A stretch of DNA of 64,000 nt. It comes from Hymenobacter mellowenesis (GTDB lineage: Bacteria > Bacteroidota > Bacteroidia > Cytophagales > Hymenobacteraceae). Each line of letters opens with the position of its first letter. Position 1 is the first letter of the stretch. The position numbers and the translations under genes were made by a program. This document shows, in pieces, positions 17,538-26,225 of the stretch. The stretch spans positions 248,001-312,000 of the forward strand of contig NZ_JAUQSX010000005.1 in the NCBI RefSeq assembly GCF_030581005.1. The letters are read 5' to 3'. The notes under the pieces were generated by a model that was given only the letters and a program-made list of their open reading frames with translations, was not told the DNA's origin and did no database searches.

Positions 17538-18116
17538 ATGTCGCTATCTTCTGCTCCCGTTTTCGACGAAAACCACAACCCCTGGCAAACCCTCAGTTCG
17601 GAGGTTAAATACCACAACCCCTGGATTTCGGTGCGCGAAGACCAGGTGCTGAACCCCGGCGGCGGACGCGGCATCTACGGCGTGGTAAGCATGAAGAATA
17701 AGGCGCTGGGCATTATTCCCGTCGATGCCGAGGGCAACACCTGGTTGGTGGGCCAGTACCGCTACACGCTGAACGAATATTGCTGGGAGATTCCAATGGG
17801 TGGCGGCCTCATTGAGCTGGATATTCTGGAATCGGCCCAGCGCGAACTGAAGGAAGAAACCGGCCTGCTGGCTGCCCGCTGGACGCGCATTGCCCGCATC
17901 CACACCTCTAATTCCGTCACCGACGAGGAAGGCTTCGTTTTTCTGGCCGAAGACCTGACCCAAGGCGACGTTGAACCCGAAGAAACCGAAGACCTGCGCC
18001 TCTGGAAGCTGCCGCTGGCCGAAGCCGTGCGCATGTGCATGGACGACCGCATTACGGATGCCATCAGCGTGGCGGGCCTGCTGAAGGCCGAGCGGCTGTT
18101 GGCGGCGCGGAAGTAG
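17538..18116 (+). CDS. NUDIX hydrolase, ADP-ribose pyrophosphatase-like
   Basis: A 192-residue NUDIX protein. The ATG at 17538 is preferred because the 87 in-frame codons before it overlap the non-coding RNA and its promoter. The order is an N-terminal beta region (YHNPWISVREDQVLNPGG), a core strand (GIIPVDAEGNTWLVGQYRY) and a NUDIX box ending RELKEETGLL. The strand and surface layout match ADP-ribose or nucleoside-diphosphate-sugar pyrophosphatases, which clear reactive nucleotide metabolites. The box is slightly irregular: where the consensus has Glu eight residues before the Arg of REL there is Leu, with acidic residues on either side. The metal-binding EE pair is intact, so activity is likely. 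Confidence 0.85.
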   Translation: MSLSSAPVFDENHNPWQTLSSEVKYHNPWISVREDQVLNPGGGRGIYGVVSMKNKALGIIPVDAEGNTWLVGQYRYTLNEYCWEIPMGGGLIELDILESAQRELKEETGLLAARWTRIARIHTSNSVTDEEGFVFLAEDLTQGDVEPEETEDLRLWKLPLAEAVRMCMDDRITDAISVAGLLKAERLLAARK

Positions 18117-18134
18117 AACATCACCAATGAACCT

Positions 18135-18218
18135 CATGCAGCGCGCAGCGAAGCATCTTGCCCGCCACCAGTAATTAATTGGGTGGCGCGGTAAAGATGC
18201 TTCGCTGCGCGCTGCATG
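18135..18218. repeat. Intergenic palindrome, family A (copy 1)
   Basis: Arms 18135-18159 and 18194-18218 are perfect 25 bp inverted repeats with the family core GCAGCGAAGCATCTT. The outer end reads CATGACGTT on the right only. It sits between the NUDIX stop and the plsC-like promoter. Confidence 0.9.
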
Positions 18219-18228
18219 ACGTTTCGCC

Positions 18229-18236
18229 TACCTTTG
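18229..18236 (+). promoter_or_regulatory. Candidate -7 promoter box of the acyltransferase gene
   Basis: TACCTTTG is a perfect TAnnTTTG and ends 5 bases before the ATG at 18242. Transcription would begin at about the A of the start codon, suggesting a leaderless mRNA. Confidence 0.5.
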
Positions 18237-18241
18237 CAGCT

Positions 18242-19069
18242 ATGCGCCATCTGCTTCGTTACCTCGGCCAGCGCCTTTACACCACCTGGGCCACGTTCTG
18301 GTTTGTGCTGCCGTTTGTGCTCACGTTTCCCGTGCAGTGGTTTTACAGCCGCCGGCCGGGGGGCGAGTACGTGGTGCACGCCATCAACCGTTGGTGGTCG
18401 TGGCTATCCATCACCATGTGGGGCGTGCCGGTCGAAGTGGTGCGCGAAACCACCGAGCCCAACCCGCAGCCCTGTGTGTATGTGTCGAACCACGGTTCGT
18501 ACATCGACATCATGATGCTGTTTAAGTACATACCGGGGTTTTTGAACATGATGGGCAAGGCTTCATTGGCCAAAACGCCGGTATGGGGCCCCATTTTCGG
18601 CCGCGTCTACATCACCGTGGACCGTGCCAGCGCCGTAAGCCGGGGCAAAGCCATGGTGCAGGCCCGGCGTAGCCTGGCGGCGGGCAAAAGCATCGCCATT
18701 TTTGCTGAAGGTCGAATTTCGCATCTGCCCGGCAAGGAACTGCTGCCGCTGCTGGATGGCGCTTTCCAGATGGCCATCGAGGCCGGCGTGCCCATCGTGC
18801 CCGTGGGCCAACCCCTGAACCACATGTTCATGCCCGACGTGAAGGGCAGCCTACGCGTGCGCTACCACCGCCTCAAAATCGTTTTCCACAAGCCCATCCC
18901 CACCACCGGACTCACCCTGGCCGATATTCCGGCCCTGAAAGAGCAAGTAGCGGCTCTGCTCACCGGCGATTTCCTGCCCGAAGGCGCCGTGAAACCCGGC
19001 CCAAGTACTTGGAAAGACCCCGCCAGCGTTACGCCGGAAGACCATGAGCCCCAGCCGCTCAACTCTTAA
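18242..19069 (+). CDS. plsC: 1-acyl-sn-glycerol-3-phosphate acyltransferase family protein
   Basis: A 275-residue PlsC-type acyltransferase that adds the second acyl chain to lysophosphatidic acid at the inner membrane. An N-terminal membrane segment (~17-35) precedes the acyltransferase motifs: HX4D as His84 to Asp89 in VSNHGSYIDI, the substrate-binding FAEGRIS near 148, and VPIVPVG near 180. The start at 18242 is chosen because the frame upstream lies in a palindromic repeat and the promoter box abuts this ATG. Downstream come gatC (28 bases away), a membrane-TPR gene and an ABC ATPase on the same strand, probably one operon. Confidence 0.88.
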   Translation: MRHLLRYLGQRLYTTWATFWFVLPFVLTFPVQWFYSRRPGGEYVVHAINRWWSWLSITMWGVPVEVVRETTEPNPQPCVYVSNHGSYIDIMMLFKYIPGFLNMMGKASLAKTPVWGPIFGRVYITVDRASAVSRGKAMVQARRSLAAGKSIAIFAEGRISHLPGKELLPLLDGAFQMAIEAGVPIVPVGQPLNHMFMPDVKGSLRVRYHRLKIVFHKPIPTTGLTLADIPALKEQVAALLTGDFLPEGAVKPGPSTWKDPASVTPEDHEPQPLNS

Positions 19070-19097
19070 TTCATAATCCTACATTCATAACTCTATA

Positions 19098-19385
19098 ATG
19101 AGCACCGACCTTGGCACCCTGCGCGGCCTGGCCCATTTGGCCCGCCTCGAATTTGACGCCACTCGCGAGCAGCAAATGCTCGGCGACCTGAACAATATCC
19201 TCGATTTTGTGGCCCAACTCGAAGGCCTCGACACGACCGGTGTGGAGCCGCTGGTACACCTCTCGCAGGAAGTGAACGTGCTGCGCGACGACGAAGCCCG
19301 CAACACCGTGAGCCACGCCGAGGGCCTGCGCAACGCCCCGCGCAAGGATTCGGACTACTTCCGGGTGCCCAAAGTGCTGGAATAG
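19098..19385 (+). CDS. gatC: Asp-tRNA(Asn)/Glu-tRNA(Gln) amidotransferase subunit C
   Basis: A 95-residue GatC, the small subunit that stabilises the GatAB amidotransferase. GatCAB turns Glu-tRNA(Gln) and Asp-tRNA(Asn) into the amide forms. Family marks are LAHLARLEFD near the N-terminus, the helix LNNILDFVAQLEGLDTTGVEPL, and the C-terminal LRDDEA...DYFRVPKVLE. gatA and gatB are not in the window. The next gene starts directly at the base after the TAG stop, so the two are translationally coupled. Confidence 0.93.
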   Translation: MSTDLGTLRGLAHLARLEFDATREQQMLGDLNNILDFVAQLEGLDTTGVEPLVHLSQEVNVLRDDEARNTVSHAEGLRNAPRKDSDYFRVPKVLE

Positions 19386-22154
19386 TTGAATCCGAAACAA
19401 GTTTCGACGCGCGCTTGGCGGCCCAGCTGGCTGGGGCTCCTGGCCACGCTGGCCGTGGGGCTGGCCATTTTTTATTACTTCACCGGTCCCGACAGCACCC
19501 TGCCCATGCAGTTGGTGCCGCACCTGGAGGCCGTGCCGCTCACGTTGGAGCGGGTGGCCGCCGGGCCGGTGAGCGTGCCCGTGCAGGCCAGCGGCTTCAT
19601 TGTGAGTTTGACCCATGATGTGGTGGGGCCGTTTACGCAGCCGGTGGCGGCGGCATTGTTTCTGGTGCTGCTGGCGATGGCGCTGGTGGGCTGGGTGGCC
19701 GTGGCCAGCACGCTGGCCCGGCCCGCTTTTGTAGCGGGCATGATTCCGGTCATTTTCCTGCTGCTTTCGCTCAATACCGAGTCGCTGGGCATTTTCAATA
19801 CCTCGGAGCGGTATTTCCTGTACCTGATGCTGGGCCTGGTGGGCGGCGGCGCCTACGGCCTGCACGCCTTTGCCGAAGACTGGCCTTTGCGCCGCCGCGT
19901 GCTGTTGCTGGGCGCCGTGGTGGCGGGCCTGGCCGGCTTGTTGTACGCCCAAAGCCAGCTTTCGGCGGTCGAAACCACGCTGCAATTGGCTGCCTATGCC
20001 ACCACGGGCGGGGCGGTGCTGGTGGCGCTGCTGGTGCTGTGGGTAGGGGTGGAGAACATTCGGGCGCTGCTTTGGCTGAATGGACAGGCCGAACAACCGG
20101 CCAGCCGCTTCGGGCTGGGGCCGTTTGTGGCCGCCAGCCTGCTCTATCTGGGCATGCTGCTGCTGTATGTATGGAATGATGGCTTGCAGTTGCTGCCCGG
20201 GCTGAATTTTGACCCGCTGGTATTGCTGTTGCCGGCGGTGCTGGCCGGTGGGCTGGGCCTGCGCCTGCGGGCGCCCAGCTACGCCGGTTCGGTGCCGTAT
20301 GCCTATGCTGCGGTGCTCTACCCGTTGGTGGTGACGGGCGCCGCTGCCGTGCTGGCCTACGCTTTCGCCACCGATAATACGCCGTTGCTAGCGGCGGCAC
20401 GCAGCTTCACGGGGCTGGCTTTGCTGCTGGTAGGCGGGGCGTTTTGGCTGTATGTGCTCATCAACTTTATGCCCCTCATTCAGCAGCGGCTGCGGGTGTA
20501 CCGGGTAGCGTTTGAGCCGCGCCGGCTGCCGCTCTACACGGTGTACGTGCTGGCGATAGGAGGCATTATTATCATTCAGTCGCGCCGCAGCTTCCCGCTG
20601 CCCGACCAAGTGCAGGCCGGCCAGTACAACAACCTCGGCGACCTGGCCCGCCAGCAGAGCGAAGCCGCGCCCGACGACCTCGGCCTGGCCGCGCTGGCCG
20701 AGCGCTACTACGCCGAAAGCGGCGACGTGCTCTACCGCGCCAACCTGCACGCCCAGTTTGGCCGGGCCGCCCTTTACCGTTTCCGGCAGCAGCGCGGCAA
20801 CGAGCTGGTGGCCCTGAACCGTGCCCTGCTGCGCGGCCCCAGCGAAAAAGTGGCCGTGCGCCTCGGCGCGCTCTATACCCAGCCCGACGACTTGTTTGAA
20901 GGACTGGACATTCTGCGGCGCGGCCTGAAAGCGCAGCCTGGCAGTGCGGCCTTGGCCGGCGACCTGGCCCAGCTATTCACCAAGACGTCGATAACCGACT
21001 CGGTAGGCTACTACCTGGACCAAGCCGAGCGCCTGAATCCCGGCAGCTACGCCAGCCGCACCAACCAGCTGGGCTTCCTCCTCAGCCAGAACCTGTACGC
21101 AGAAGCCCGCAAGCAGCCCACCGGCAGCAACCCCGCTACCGAGCCCGCGCTCACGGCCAACCAGTTGCTCCTGGGTCTGCTCACCAAAGCGACGAAAACG
21201 GAAGCGCCCGCGACGCCACGGGTGCTAGATGATGCCACCTTCGCCGCTCTCTACCACGCTGTGCTGATGGACGTGAAAGCCAACAACGTGGCTGGCCTAA
21301 AGCAGCACCTGCAGCCGTTAGCTACCCTGGCTAAAGCCGAAGTGAATGCCCCGTATTACGAGCAACTGCTGTTTCTGCAGGCGTATGCGCGCCATGGGCT
21401 GGGGCAGGAGATGACGGCCCGGCAGCAGCTATTGCCGCTGGCCACGGGTACCTCGGGCACTGCCGCTTACTACCAGATGCTGCTGGGCTTGTGGCAATTG
21501 CAGCAGGGCCAGTACGCCACTGCCGCCGACCAGCTGGCCTTTGCCGCGGCCCACGGCGCGACGCAGGCCGGCGCGGCGCGGGCCTACGCGCTGGCCCTGG
21601 CCGGAAGAACCGATTCGGCGCAGGCCCAGGCGGCGCGCCTGGCGGCTTCGCCCGATACGAGCTTGCAACGGCTGGGCCGCCGGGCGCAGACGCAGCTGGC
21701 CGCCTCGTCGTTTCGGCCGGAAGCAGGCAACGCGGCGCGGGTGGGCCAGTCGTGGCTAACCCAAGCCCGGCAGGCTGAGCAGGCCAACCGCCCGAAAGAT
21801 GCCGACAAGCTTTACCAACGCATCGTGCGCGAGGCGCCATTCAACGAGGAGGCTGTTTTGGCGGCGGGGCGCTTCTACGCTCAGCGGCGCAACCCCACGG
21901 GCGCTTACGGTGCCCTTCGGGCAGGTCTGGACGAAAACCCGGAGTCGTTGCCGCTGTTGAAGGCCTACGTGCTGGCGGCGGCCGACGCTGGCCTCACCGA
22001 ATACGCCGGTGAAGCGCTGGGCCGGTTGCAACAGCAGTTGCCACCGGCCACTTATGTTACTTTAGCAGCCGAATACGCCAGGCACCGGGCTGCCCGGGTC
22101 GCGGTGTCTGATTCCTTTTCCGTCGCCCCGGCGGCCGTTCCTTTTCTGCAATAA
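19386..22154 (+). CDS. Polytopic membrane protein with C-terminal TPR domain, function unknown
   Basis: A 922-residue protein in two halves. Residues ~15-400 hold about ten predicted membrane segments. Residues ~405-915 are Ala- and Leu-rich helical repeats of TPR character (for example ALAERYYAESGDVLYRANLH and LAGDLAQLFTKT). The TTG at 19386 directly follows the gatC stop. It is chosen because the first membrane segment (LGLLATLAVGLAIFYYF) starts soon after and the next Met is at residue 41, past that segment. It is followed by an ABC-type ATPase 12 bases later. It does not look like an ABC permease. A scaffold or assembly role in the inner membrane is possible, but no function can be assigned. 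Confidence 0.8.
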   Translation: MNPKQVSTRAWRPSWLGLLATLAVGLAIFYYFTGPDSTLPMQLVPHLEAVPLTLERVAAGPVSVPVQASGFIVSLTHDVVGPFTQPVAAALFLVLLAMALVGWVAVASTLARPAFVAGMIPVIFLLLSLNTESLGIFNTSERYFLYLMLGLVGGGAYGLHAFAEDWPLRRRVLLLGAVVAGLAGLLYAQSQLSAVETTLQLAAYATTGGAVLVALLVLWVGVENIRALLWLNGQAEQPASRFGLGPFVAASLLYLGMLLLYVWNDGLQLLPGLNFDPLVLLLPAVLAGGLGLRLRAPSYAGSVPYAYAAVLYPLVVTGAAAVLAYAFATDNTPLLAAARSFTGLALLLVGGAFWLYVLINFMPLIQQRLRVYRVAFEPRRLPLYTVYVLAIGGIIIIQSRRSFPLPDQVQAGQYNNLGDLARQQSEAAPDDLGLAALAERYYAESGDVLYRANLHAQFGRAALYRFRQQRGNELVALNRALLRGPSEKVAVRLGALYTQPDDLFEGLDILRRGLKAQPGSAALAGDLAQLFTKTSITDSVGYYLDQAERLNPGSYASRTNQLGFLLSQNLYAEARKQPTGSNPATEPALTANQLLLGLLTKATKTEAPATPRVLDDATFAALYHAVLMDVKANNVAGLKQHLQPLATLAKAEVNAPYYEQLLFLQAYARHGLGQEMTARQQLLPLATGTSGTAAYYQMLLGLWQLQQGQYATAADQLAFAAAHGATQAGAARAYALALAGRTDSAQAQAARLAASPDTSLQRLGRRAQTQLAASSFRPEAGNAARVGQSWLTQARQAEQANRPKDADKLYQRIVREAPFNEEAVLAAGRFYAQRRNPTGAYGALRAGLDENPESLPLLKAYVLAAADAGLTEYAGEALGRLQQQLPPATYVTLAAEYARHRAARVAVSDSFSVAPAAVPFLQ

Positions 22155-22166
22155 GTTCTCTGTGCC

Positions 22167-22886
22167 ATGAATTCCAACGTCATCGAAACCACGGACATCG
22201 CCAAAAATTACGTGATGGGCGCCGAGGTCATCCACGCCCTGCGCTCGGTCAGCATCCAGATTCCACGGGGCGAGTACGTGGCGTTTATGGGGCCGTCGGG
22301 CTCGGGCAAATCCACGCTGATGAACATCGTGGGCTGCCTCGATACCCCTTCAAAAGGGCAGTACATCCTCAACGGGCAGGACGTGAGCCGCATGAGCGAC
22401 AACCAGCTTGCCGAGGTGCGCAACAAGGAAATCGGCTTCGTGTTCCAGAGCTTCAACCTGCTGCCCCGTGCCTCGGCCCTCGACAACGTGGCCTTGCCGC
22501 TCATTTACGCCGGCCTGAGCAAGCGCGAGCGCAACGAGCGGGCCTTGGAATCGCTCCGCTCCGTGGGCTTGGCCGACCGCGCCTCGCACCGCCCCAACGA
22601 GCTATCGGGCGGGCAGCGCCAGCGCGTGGCCATTGCCCGCGCCCTCGTCAACAACCCCAGCGTGCTGCTGGCCGACGAACCCACCGGCGCCCTCGACTCG
22701 AAAACCAGCCACGAAATCATGGATTTGTTTGAGGCGCTGTATTCGAAGGGCAACACCATCATCATGGTGACGCACGAGGAAGACATTGCCCGCTACGCCC
22801 ACCGCATTGTGCGCCTGCGCGACGGGTTGATTGAGACGGACGAGGTAAACCACGACATCACGACCCACGCGGCGGCGGGGCACTAG
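22167..22886 (+). CDS. ABC transporter ATP-binding protein, LolD/MacB-type
   Basis: A 239-residue ATPase. Walker A is GPSGSGKST (42-50), the signature is [16 protein letters not shown] (~148), Walker B is [13 protein letters not shown] (~168), and the switch His is in VTHEEDIA. The sequence type ([37 protein letters not shown]) is that of the MacB/LolD/FtsE group, which drives extrusion of lipoproteins, peptides or drugs from the inner membrane. No matching permease is next to it: the gene before is a TPR membrane protein and the one after is separated by a repeat. It is probably the last gene of the plsC-gatC-TPR operon. Confidence 0.93.
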   Translation: MNSNVIETTDIAKNYVMGAEVIHALRSVSIQIPRGEYVAFMGPSGSGKSTLMNIVGCLDTPSKGQYILNGQDVSRMSDNQLAEVRNKEIGFVFQSFNLLPRASALDNVALPLIYAGLSKRERNERALESLRSVGLADRASHRPNELSGGQRQRVAIARALVNNPSVLLADEPTGALDSKTSHEIMDLFEALYSKGNTIIMVTHEEDIARYAHRIVRLRDGLIETDEVNHDITTHAAAGH

Positions 22887-22904
22887 GGGCCCGAACTGAA
22901 AAAG

Positions 22905-23011
22905 AACGTCATGCAGAGCGCAGCGAAGCATCTCGCGTGCAGCCACTGATTCTTTTCACTGATTGAATTACTACCACACGCGAGATGCTTCGCTGCGCTC
23001 TGCATGACGTT
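22905..23011. repeat. Intergenic palindrome, family A (copy 2)
   Basis: Perfect 35 bp arms at 22905-22939 and 22977-23011 start and end with AACGTCATGC/GCATGACGTT and carry the AGCGAAGCATCT core. The centre of about 37 bases is AT-richer. It lies between the ABC ATPase and the adenosyltransferase gene. Confidence 0.95.
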
Positions 23012-23028
23012 TAAGGAATAATTCATTT

Positions 23029-23577
23029 ATGAAAATCTACACCAAAACCGGCGATAAAGGCCTCACTTCGCTCATCGGCGGCACCCGCGTGCCCAAGAGC
23101 AGCCTACGCATCGAGTGCTACGGCACCGTGGACGAGCTGAACGCCCACATCGGCCTCGTGCGCGACCAAGGGGTGAACACCGCCCGCCGGCCCTTGCTCA
23201 AGGAAATTCAGGACCGGCTGTTCACCATCGGCTCGGCTCTGGCGGCCGACCCGGAGAAATCGAAGATGAAGCTGCCCGACCTGCACGCCGCCGACGTGAC
23301 GCTGCTGGAAGAAGAAATGGACCGCCTCAACCTCGATTTGCCCGAGTTGCGCGCCTTCATTCTGCCGGGCGGGCACCCGGCCGTGAGTCACGCGCATGTG
23401 GCCCGCTGCGTGTGCCGCCGCGCCGAGCGGCTGGCCATTCATCTGGGCGAAGAATCGTTCGTGGCCGAATTAGTGGTGGTGTATCTGAACCGCCTGTCCG
23501 ATTTTCTGTTTGTGCTGAGCCGGGCCATGGCCCACGAGCTGGGCGTGGAAGAAGTGACCTGGCAGGCACGACTTTGA
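23029..23577 (+). CDS. ATP:cob(I)alamin adenosyltransferase, PduO type
   Basis: A 182-residue enzyme that moves the adenosyl group of ATP onto cob(I)alamin, making coenzyme B12. The PduO signatures are present: the ATP-binding N-terminus MKIYTKTGDKGLTSL, RIECYGTVDELNAHIGL, and the helical block FILPGGHPAVSHAHVARC with VCRRAER. The length is normal for the family. It is flanked on both sides by palindromic repeats and so is probably transcribed alone or with ilvE. No other cobalamin gene is in the window. The enzyme may serve a B12-dependent mutase elsewhere, or salvage. Confidence 0.93.
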   Translation: MKIYTKTGDKGLTSLIGGTRVPKSSLRIECYGTVDELNAHIGLVRDQGVNTARRPLLKEIQDRLFTIGSALAADPEKSKMKLPDLHAADVTLLEEEMDRLNLDLPELRAFILPGGHPAVSHAHVARCVCRRAERLAIHLGEESFVAELVVVYLNRLSDFLFVLSRAMAHELGVEEVTWQARL

Positions 23578-23595
23578 TACAAATAGAGCTTCATG

Positions 23596-23703
23596 GAACG
23601 TCATGCAGACCGTAGCGCAGCATTTTTACCTCGATACAATTCCTTTTTCAAGGTTGATTTACTCCTGAGGTAAAGATGCTGCGCTACGCTCTGCATGACG
23701 TTC
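23596..23703. repeat. Intergenic palindrome, family A (copy 3)
   Basis: Arms 23596-23632 and 23667-23703 match with two mismatches over 37 bp. The ends are GAACGTCATGC and GCATGACGTTC. The inner part reads GCAGCAT rather than GAAGCAT, a sequence variant of the family. Confidence 0.92.
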
Positions 23704-23803
23704 TGCTCACTCAAGCATCTTTCCGACCTGCCGCGCCGTTCTTAGTACGCCTCTCCATCCTCCCCAAATCCCACCCACTCCCCGTTTCCTGAAAATCAAG
23801 CTC

Positions 23804-24868
23804 ATGATTGACATTCTTCCCATTCGCACCCAGACGACCACGGCCTCGCGCCTGGCTTCGGTGAACCTCTCGCAACTCGAATTTGGTAAAGTCTTTTCCG
23901 ACCACATGCTGGTGGTGGACTACCGCGATGGCGAGTGGCAGGAGCCCGAGATAGTGCCCTACGGTGACATGGCCGTGAGTCCGGCCAACTCGGCCCTGCA
24001 CTACGGCCAGGCCATTTTTGAGGGCATGAAGGCCTACCACCAGCACGACGGCGGCGTGGCCCTGTTTCGCCCCCTCGACAACTGGGCGCGCCTCAACGCC
24101 TCGGCCGAGCGCATGTGCATGCCCACCGTGCCGGAGGAGCTGTTCATGCAGGGCCTGCGCGAATTGCTGAAGCTGGACGCTGCCTGGGTACCGTCGGACG
24201 AGGGCTCGTCGCTCTACATCCGGCCCTTCATGTTCGGCACCGATGGCCTGCTGGGCGTGCGCCCTTCGGATACCTACCGCTTTATGATTATCACCTGCCC
24301 GGTGGGCCTGTACTTCAGCAAGCCGCTGCGCGTGCGCTTCGAGCAGAAGTACGTGCGCTCGGCCGAGGGCGGCGCGGGCTACGCCAAGAACGCCGGCAAC
24401 TACGGCGCTGCCATGTACCCCACCAAAGTGGCCCAGAACGAAGGCTACAACCAGCTCATCTGGACCGATGCCTCGCAGCACCAGTACGTGGAGGAATCGG
24501 GCACGATGAACGCCATTTTCGTCATCGATGGCAAGGTGGTGACGCCGGCGCTGAGCACCAGCATCCTCGACGGCATCACGCGCCGCAGCGTGCTGGCGCT
24601 GGCCCGCGACATGGGCCTGCCCGTGGAAGAGCGCAAAGTGGGCAGCCGCGAAGTGATGGACGCCCTGGCCGCCGGCAAGCTTCAGGAAGCCTTTGGCGTG
24701 GGCACGGCCGCTACCATTGCGCCCATTGCCACCATCGGCTACGAAGGCCACGACTACGACCTGCCCGCCACGGATGCAAAAGCCTTCTCGAAGCGCGTGA
24801 GCGCGGCGCTGGATGCCATTCGCACCGGTGCCGGCGCCGACCCGCATAACTGGATGGTGCGCGTGTAA
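23804..24868 (+). CDS. ilvE: Branched-chain amino acid aminotransferase
   Basis: A 354-residue PLP enzyme that carries out the last step of Leu, Ile and Val synthesis and the first step of their breakdown. It is of the long class found in eukaryotes and many bacteria. The PLP lysine is K195 in GYAKNAGNYGAAM. Other marks are ALHYGQAIFEGMKAY near residue 65, LYIRPFMFGTD, VEESGTMNAIFVI, and the phosphate-loop region GTAATIAPI. The start ATG yields a normal N-terminus. A palindrome touches its stop codon, and a terminator lies between it and gcvT. Confidence 0.95.
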   Translation: MIDILPIRTQTTTASRLASVNLSQLEFGKVFSDHMLVVDYRDGEWQEPEIVPYGDMAVSPANSALHYGQAIFEGMKAYHQHDGGVALFRPLDNWARLNASAERMCMPTVPEELFMQGLRELLKLDAAWVPSDEGSSLYIRPFMFGTDGLLGVRPSDTYRFMIITCPVGLYFSKPLRVRFEQKYVRSAEGGAGYAKNAGNYGAAMYPTKVAQNEGYNQLIWTDASQHQYVEESGTMNAIFVIDGKVVTPALSTSILDGITRRSVLALARDMGLPVEERKVGSREVMDALAAGKLQEAFGVGTAATIAPIATIGYEGHDYDLPATDAKAFSKRVSAALDAIRTGAGADPHNWMVRV

Positions 24869-24939
24869 TGTAGCGTGGACTCTGCGAGTCCGCGCGGTTT
24901 TGAACGACTTAGGCGCGGACTCGCAGAGTCCACGCTACA
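24869..24939. repeat. Intergenic palindrome, family B (copy 1)
   Basis: The arms start TGTAGCGTGGACTCTGCGAG and are perfect over 27 bp (24869-24895 and 24913-24939). It begins at the base after the ilvE stop codon. Confidence 0.92.
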
Positions 24940-24977
24940 AGAAAAGCCGCTTCGCTATGGAGCGGCTTTTCTTTTTT
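24940..24977 (+). terminator. Terminator after ilvE
   Basis: AGAAAAGCCGCT (24940-24951) pairs with 24961-24972, followed by a run of T. It directly follows the family B palindrome. Confidence 0.82.
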
Positions 24978-25030
24978 GCCCCACCTTTGCAGCACAATCC
25001 CACCAACCCGCCAATCCATTTCTCCGCCTC

Positions 25031-26134
25031 ATGACCGTTTCCCTGAAAACCGTTACCCTCAACGACACGCACCGCGCGCTGGGTGCCAAAATGGTGCCTT
25101 TTGCTGGCTACGACATGCCGGTGCGCTATTCGTCCGACCTCGATGAGCACCACACGGTGCGCCGCGCGGTGGGCATTTTCGACGTGTCGCACATGGGTGA
25201 GTTCCGGCTGCGCGGCCCGCAGGCCCTCGACCTCATTCAGCGCGTGACCAGCAACGACGCCAGCAAGCTCACCGACGGCAAAGCGCAGTACTCGTGCCTG
25301 CCCAACCACGACGGCGGCATCGTGGACGACCTGCTGGTGTACAAGCTGGCCGATGAAGATTACCTGTTGGTGGTCAATGCGTCCAACATCGAAAAAGACT
25401 GGAACTGGATTCAGCACCACAACACGCAGGGCGTGGAAATGGAGGATATCTCGGACCGCACCAGCCTGTTCGCCGTGCAAGGCCCGAAGGCGCAGGCGGC
25501 CTTGCAGTCGCTGACCGACGTGGACTTGAGCAGCATTCCGTACTACTCCTTCGTGCAGGGCACCTTCGCCGGTGCGCCCGACGTCATTATTTCGGCCACC
25601 GGCTACACCGGCGCGGGCGGTTTCGAGCTGTACATTCCGAACGAAAGCGCGGCCATGGTGTGGGAGAAAATCATGCTGGCCGGCCAGCCCTACGGCATCA
25701 AGCCCATCGGCTTGGGCGCGCGCGACACGCTCCGCCTCGAAATGGGCTACTGTCTCTACGGCAACGACATCGACGACACGACTTCGCCCCTGGAAGCCGG
25801 CCTGGGCTGGATTACCAAGTTCACCAAGGAATTCACCAACTCCGAAAACCTGAAAAAGCAGAAGGAAGTCGGCGTGCAGAAAAAGCTGGTGGGCTTCGTG
25901 ATGGACGGCTCCGGCATCCCGCGCGGCCACTACGAGCTGGTGGATGCCGAAGGCCAGAAAATCGGCGACGTGACCAGCGGCACGCAGTCGCCCTCGCTCA
26001 GCAAAGGCATCGGCCTAGGCTACGTGAAGACGGAATTTGCCGCCCCCGGCACCCCCATCTTCGTGCAGATTCGCGGCAAGAACCTGCCCGCCACCGTGAG
26101 CAAGCTGCCGCTGACTAAGGGCACGGAGGAGTAG
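25031..26134 (+). CDS. gcvT: Aminomethyltransferase, glycine cleavage T protein
   Basis: A 367-residue T protein. It takes the methylamine intermediate carried on the H-protein lipoyl arm, releases ammonia and forms 5,10-methylene-tetrahydrofolate. The N-terminus ([16 protein letters not shown]) and [11 protein letters not shown] are typical. The folate-binding core has [11 protein letters not shown] and [18 protein letters not shown], and the C-terminal part has [20 protein letters not shown] and [20 protein letters not shown]. The ATG at 25031 is chosen because the 52 in-frame codons before it run through the repeat and terminator. A possible CACCTTTG box at 24982-24989 lies about 40 bases upstream. 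Genes for the P and H proteins are not in the window. Confidence 0.95.
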   Translation: MTVSLKTVTLNDTHRALGAKMVPFAGYDMPVRYSSDLDEHHTVRRAVGIFDVSHMGEFRLRGPQALDLIQRVTSNDASKLTDGKAQYSCLPNHDGGIVDDLLVYKLADEDYLLVVNASNIEKDWNWIQHHNTQGVEMEDISDRTSLFAVQGPKAQAALQSLTDVDLSSIPYYSFVQGTFAGAPDVIISATGYTGAGGFELYIPNESAAMVWEKIMLAGQPYGIKPIGLGARDTLRLEMGYCLYGNDIDDTTSPLEAGLGWITKFTKEFTNSENLKKQKEVGVQKKLVGFVMDGSGIPRGHYELVDAEGQKIGDVTSGTQSPSLSKGIGLGYVKTEFAAPGTPIFVQIRGKNLPATVSKLPLTKGTEE

Positions 26135-26137
26135 AAC

Positions 26138-26221
26138 TGTAGCGCGGACTTTGTAGTCCGCGTCCCCGTGCCATATCAACGATTGCCGTTCTGCCACGCG
26201 GACTACAAAGTCCGCGCTACA
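26138..26221. repeat. Intergenic palindrome, family B (copy 2)
   Basis: The arms read TGTAGCGCGGACTTTGTAGT and onward, matching over 25 bp (26138-26162 and 26197-26221). It fills nearly all of the gap between gcvT and comB. Confidence 0.92.
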
Positions 26222-26225
26222 TTTT

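Noticed and set aside
24875-25030. Extension of gcvT upstream
   Set aside because: It reads through a palindromic repeat and a terminator, and the GcvT family begins at 25031.
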